This document shows, in pieces, positions 6,197 through 6,720 of a DNA stretch of 6,720 bases. The stretch's first letter is position 1; every line of letters begins with the position of its first letter. The stretch lies in the NCBI GenBank assembly GCA_937930495.1, contig CALGKL010000333.1, positions 1-6,720 of the forward strand, given 5' to 3'. The notes beneath the pieces are model-generated. The model ran no database searches. It saw nothing but the letters and a program-made list of their open reading frames with translations, and was not told the DNA's origin. Position numbers and translations under genes: made by a program. The stretch comes from an uncultured Gloeocapsa sp. (lineage in GTDB: Bacteria; Cyanobacteriota; Cyanobacteriia; Cyanobacteriales; Gloeocapsaceae).

Positions 6197-6720
6197 ATGG
6201 ATGATCAATGGTTGGAAATAGGTGAAATCGTCGCTGCTCAAGGTTTGAAAGGGGAATTGAGGGTAAAAAATAGCAGCGATTTCCCCGAAAGATTTACCCA
6301 ACTAGGTAAAAGATGGTTGCTTCGTTCTCCAGATGATTTACCCGAAGCAGTAGAATTAGTCTCAAGTTACCCCATTCCTGGTAAAAATATATATGTAATC
6401 AAATTAGCCCAAATCAGCGATCGCACCGCCGCGGAAAATTTAAAAGGCGCCAAACTACTCGTCAGTAAAAGCGATCGCCCCAAATTAGCACCAGAAGAAT
6501 ATCACGTATCTGATTTAATTAACCTTCCCGTCTATCATCAACAGGATCAAACCAAAATTGGCCTAGTCACTGCTATACTATCTCTCGGTAATGATTTATT
6601 AGAAATAACCCTAGAGGGAACACAAACCACAGCCTTAATTCCTTTCGTTAAAGAAATAGTACCAGTTGTGGATTTAGAAACAAAAAGAATCGAAATTAAT
6701 CCTCCTCTCGGCTTATTAGA
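6197..6720 (+). CDS. rimM: Ribosome maturation factor RimM, 3' end cut by the window
   Basis: RimM binds ribosomal protein S19 in the 30S head and helps mature 16S rRNA in the cytoplasm. The 174 complete codons visible hold both family domains. The N-terminal beta-barrel (~6-90) has I-G-E-I-V-A-A-Q-G-L-K-G-E-L-R-V (8-23) and D-F-P-E-R-F (28-33). The C-terminal PRC-barrel (~98-170) has E-Y-H-V-S-D-L-I (101-108), the position of the conserved Tyr-Tyr/Trp-x-D-L-I motif. It continues with G-N-D-L-L-E-I (131-137), L-I-P-F-V (147-151) and I-V-P-V-V-D-L (154-160). The last residues, I-N-P-P-L-G-L-L, are the usual RimM ending, so only a codon or a few are missing beyond base 6720. ATG 6197 puts the first conserved motif at the expected place, and a weak AAGGA precedes it. 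In many bacteria rimM sits with rpsP, trmD and rplS; here its upstream neighbour is instead a tiny basic ORF. Confidence 0.95.
   Translation, partial: MDDQWLEIGEIVAAQGLKGELRVKNSSDFPERFTQLGKRWLLRSPDDLPEAVELVSSYPIPGKNIYVIKLAQISDRTAAENLKGAKLLVSKSDRPKLAPEEYHVSDLINLPVYHQQDQTKIGLVTAILSLGNDLLEITLEGTQTTALIPFVKEIVPVVDLETKRIEINPPLGLL
6417..6424. repeat. HIP1 octamer GCGATCGC
   Basis: The first of two perfect copies in rimM, coding Ser-Asp-Arg (residues 74-76). Confidence 0.9.
6471..6478. repeat. HIP1 octamer GCGATCGC
   Basis: The second copy in rimM, exactly 54 bases (18 codons) after the first and in the same frame, again coding Ser-Asp-Arg (residues 92-94). Confidence 0.9.

Overview
The window looks like a cyanobacterial chromosome segment. 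Five perfect copies of the HIP1 octamer GCGATCGC occur in 6.7 kb (554, 3133, 5974, 6417, 6471), where chance predicts about one per 65 kb. Most start codons lack a good Shine-Dalgarno sequence, and the PurL, PurF and RimM proteins read as cyanobacterial-type. The exact genus cannot be named from the sequence alone. Every supported gene is on the + strand, the gaps are short (7 to 33 bases), and there are no RNA genes, insertion sequences, CRISPR arrays or long non-coding stretches.

Layout. 1-297 is the 3' end of a membrane permease of the UPF0718/DUF318 type. 331-2673 is purL and 2695-4134 is purF, two enzymes of de novo purine synthesis. PurF makes phosphoribosylamine from PRPP and glutamine (first committed step). 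PurL makes FGAM (fourth step); it is the small form, so it needs PurQ and PurS encoded elsewhere. 4142-5422, 7 bases after purF, encodes a flavin-dependent monooxygenase-like protein with FAD and NAD(P)H fingerprints and a recognisable FMO motif. 5436-6023 encodes a 195-residue protein I do not recognise. After a 27-base AT-rich gap with candidate -10 elements comes a 43-residue, very basic small ORF (6051-6182). It is followed 14 bases later by rimM (6197 to the window edge), a 16S rRNA maturation factor that appears to be cut only a few codons before its end.

Functionally there are two likely transcription groups. purL-purF-monooxygenase-unknown could be one unit, given spacings of 21, 7 and 13 bases and no visible terminator. 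The small basic ORF plus rimM could be a second unit related to ribosome assembly. No clearly new multi-gene system is visible. The points most worth a second look are the tiny basic ORF coupled to rimM, the uncharacterised 195-residue protein, and the unexplained monooxygenase tied to purine genes.
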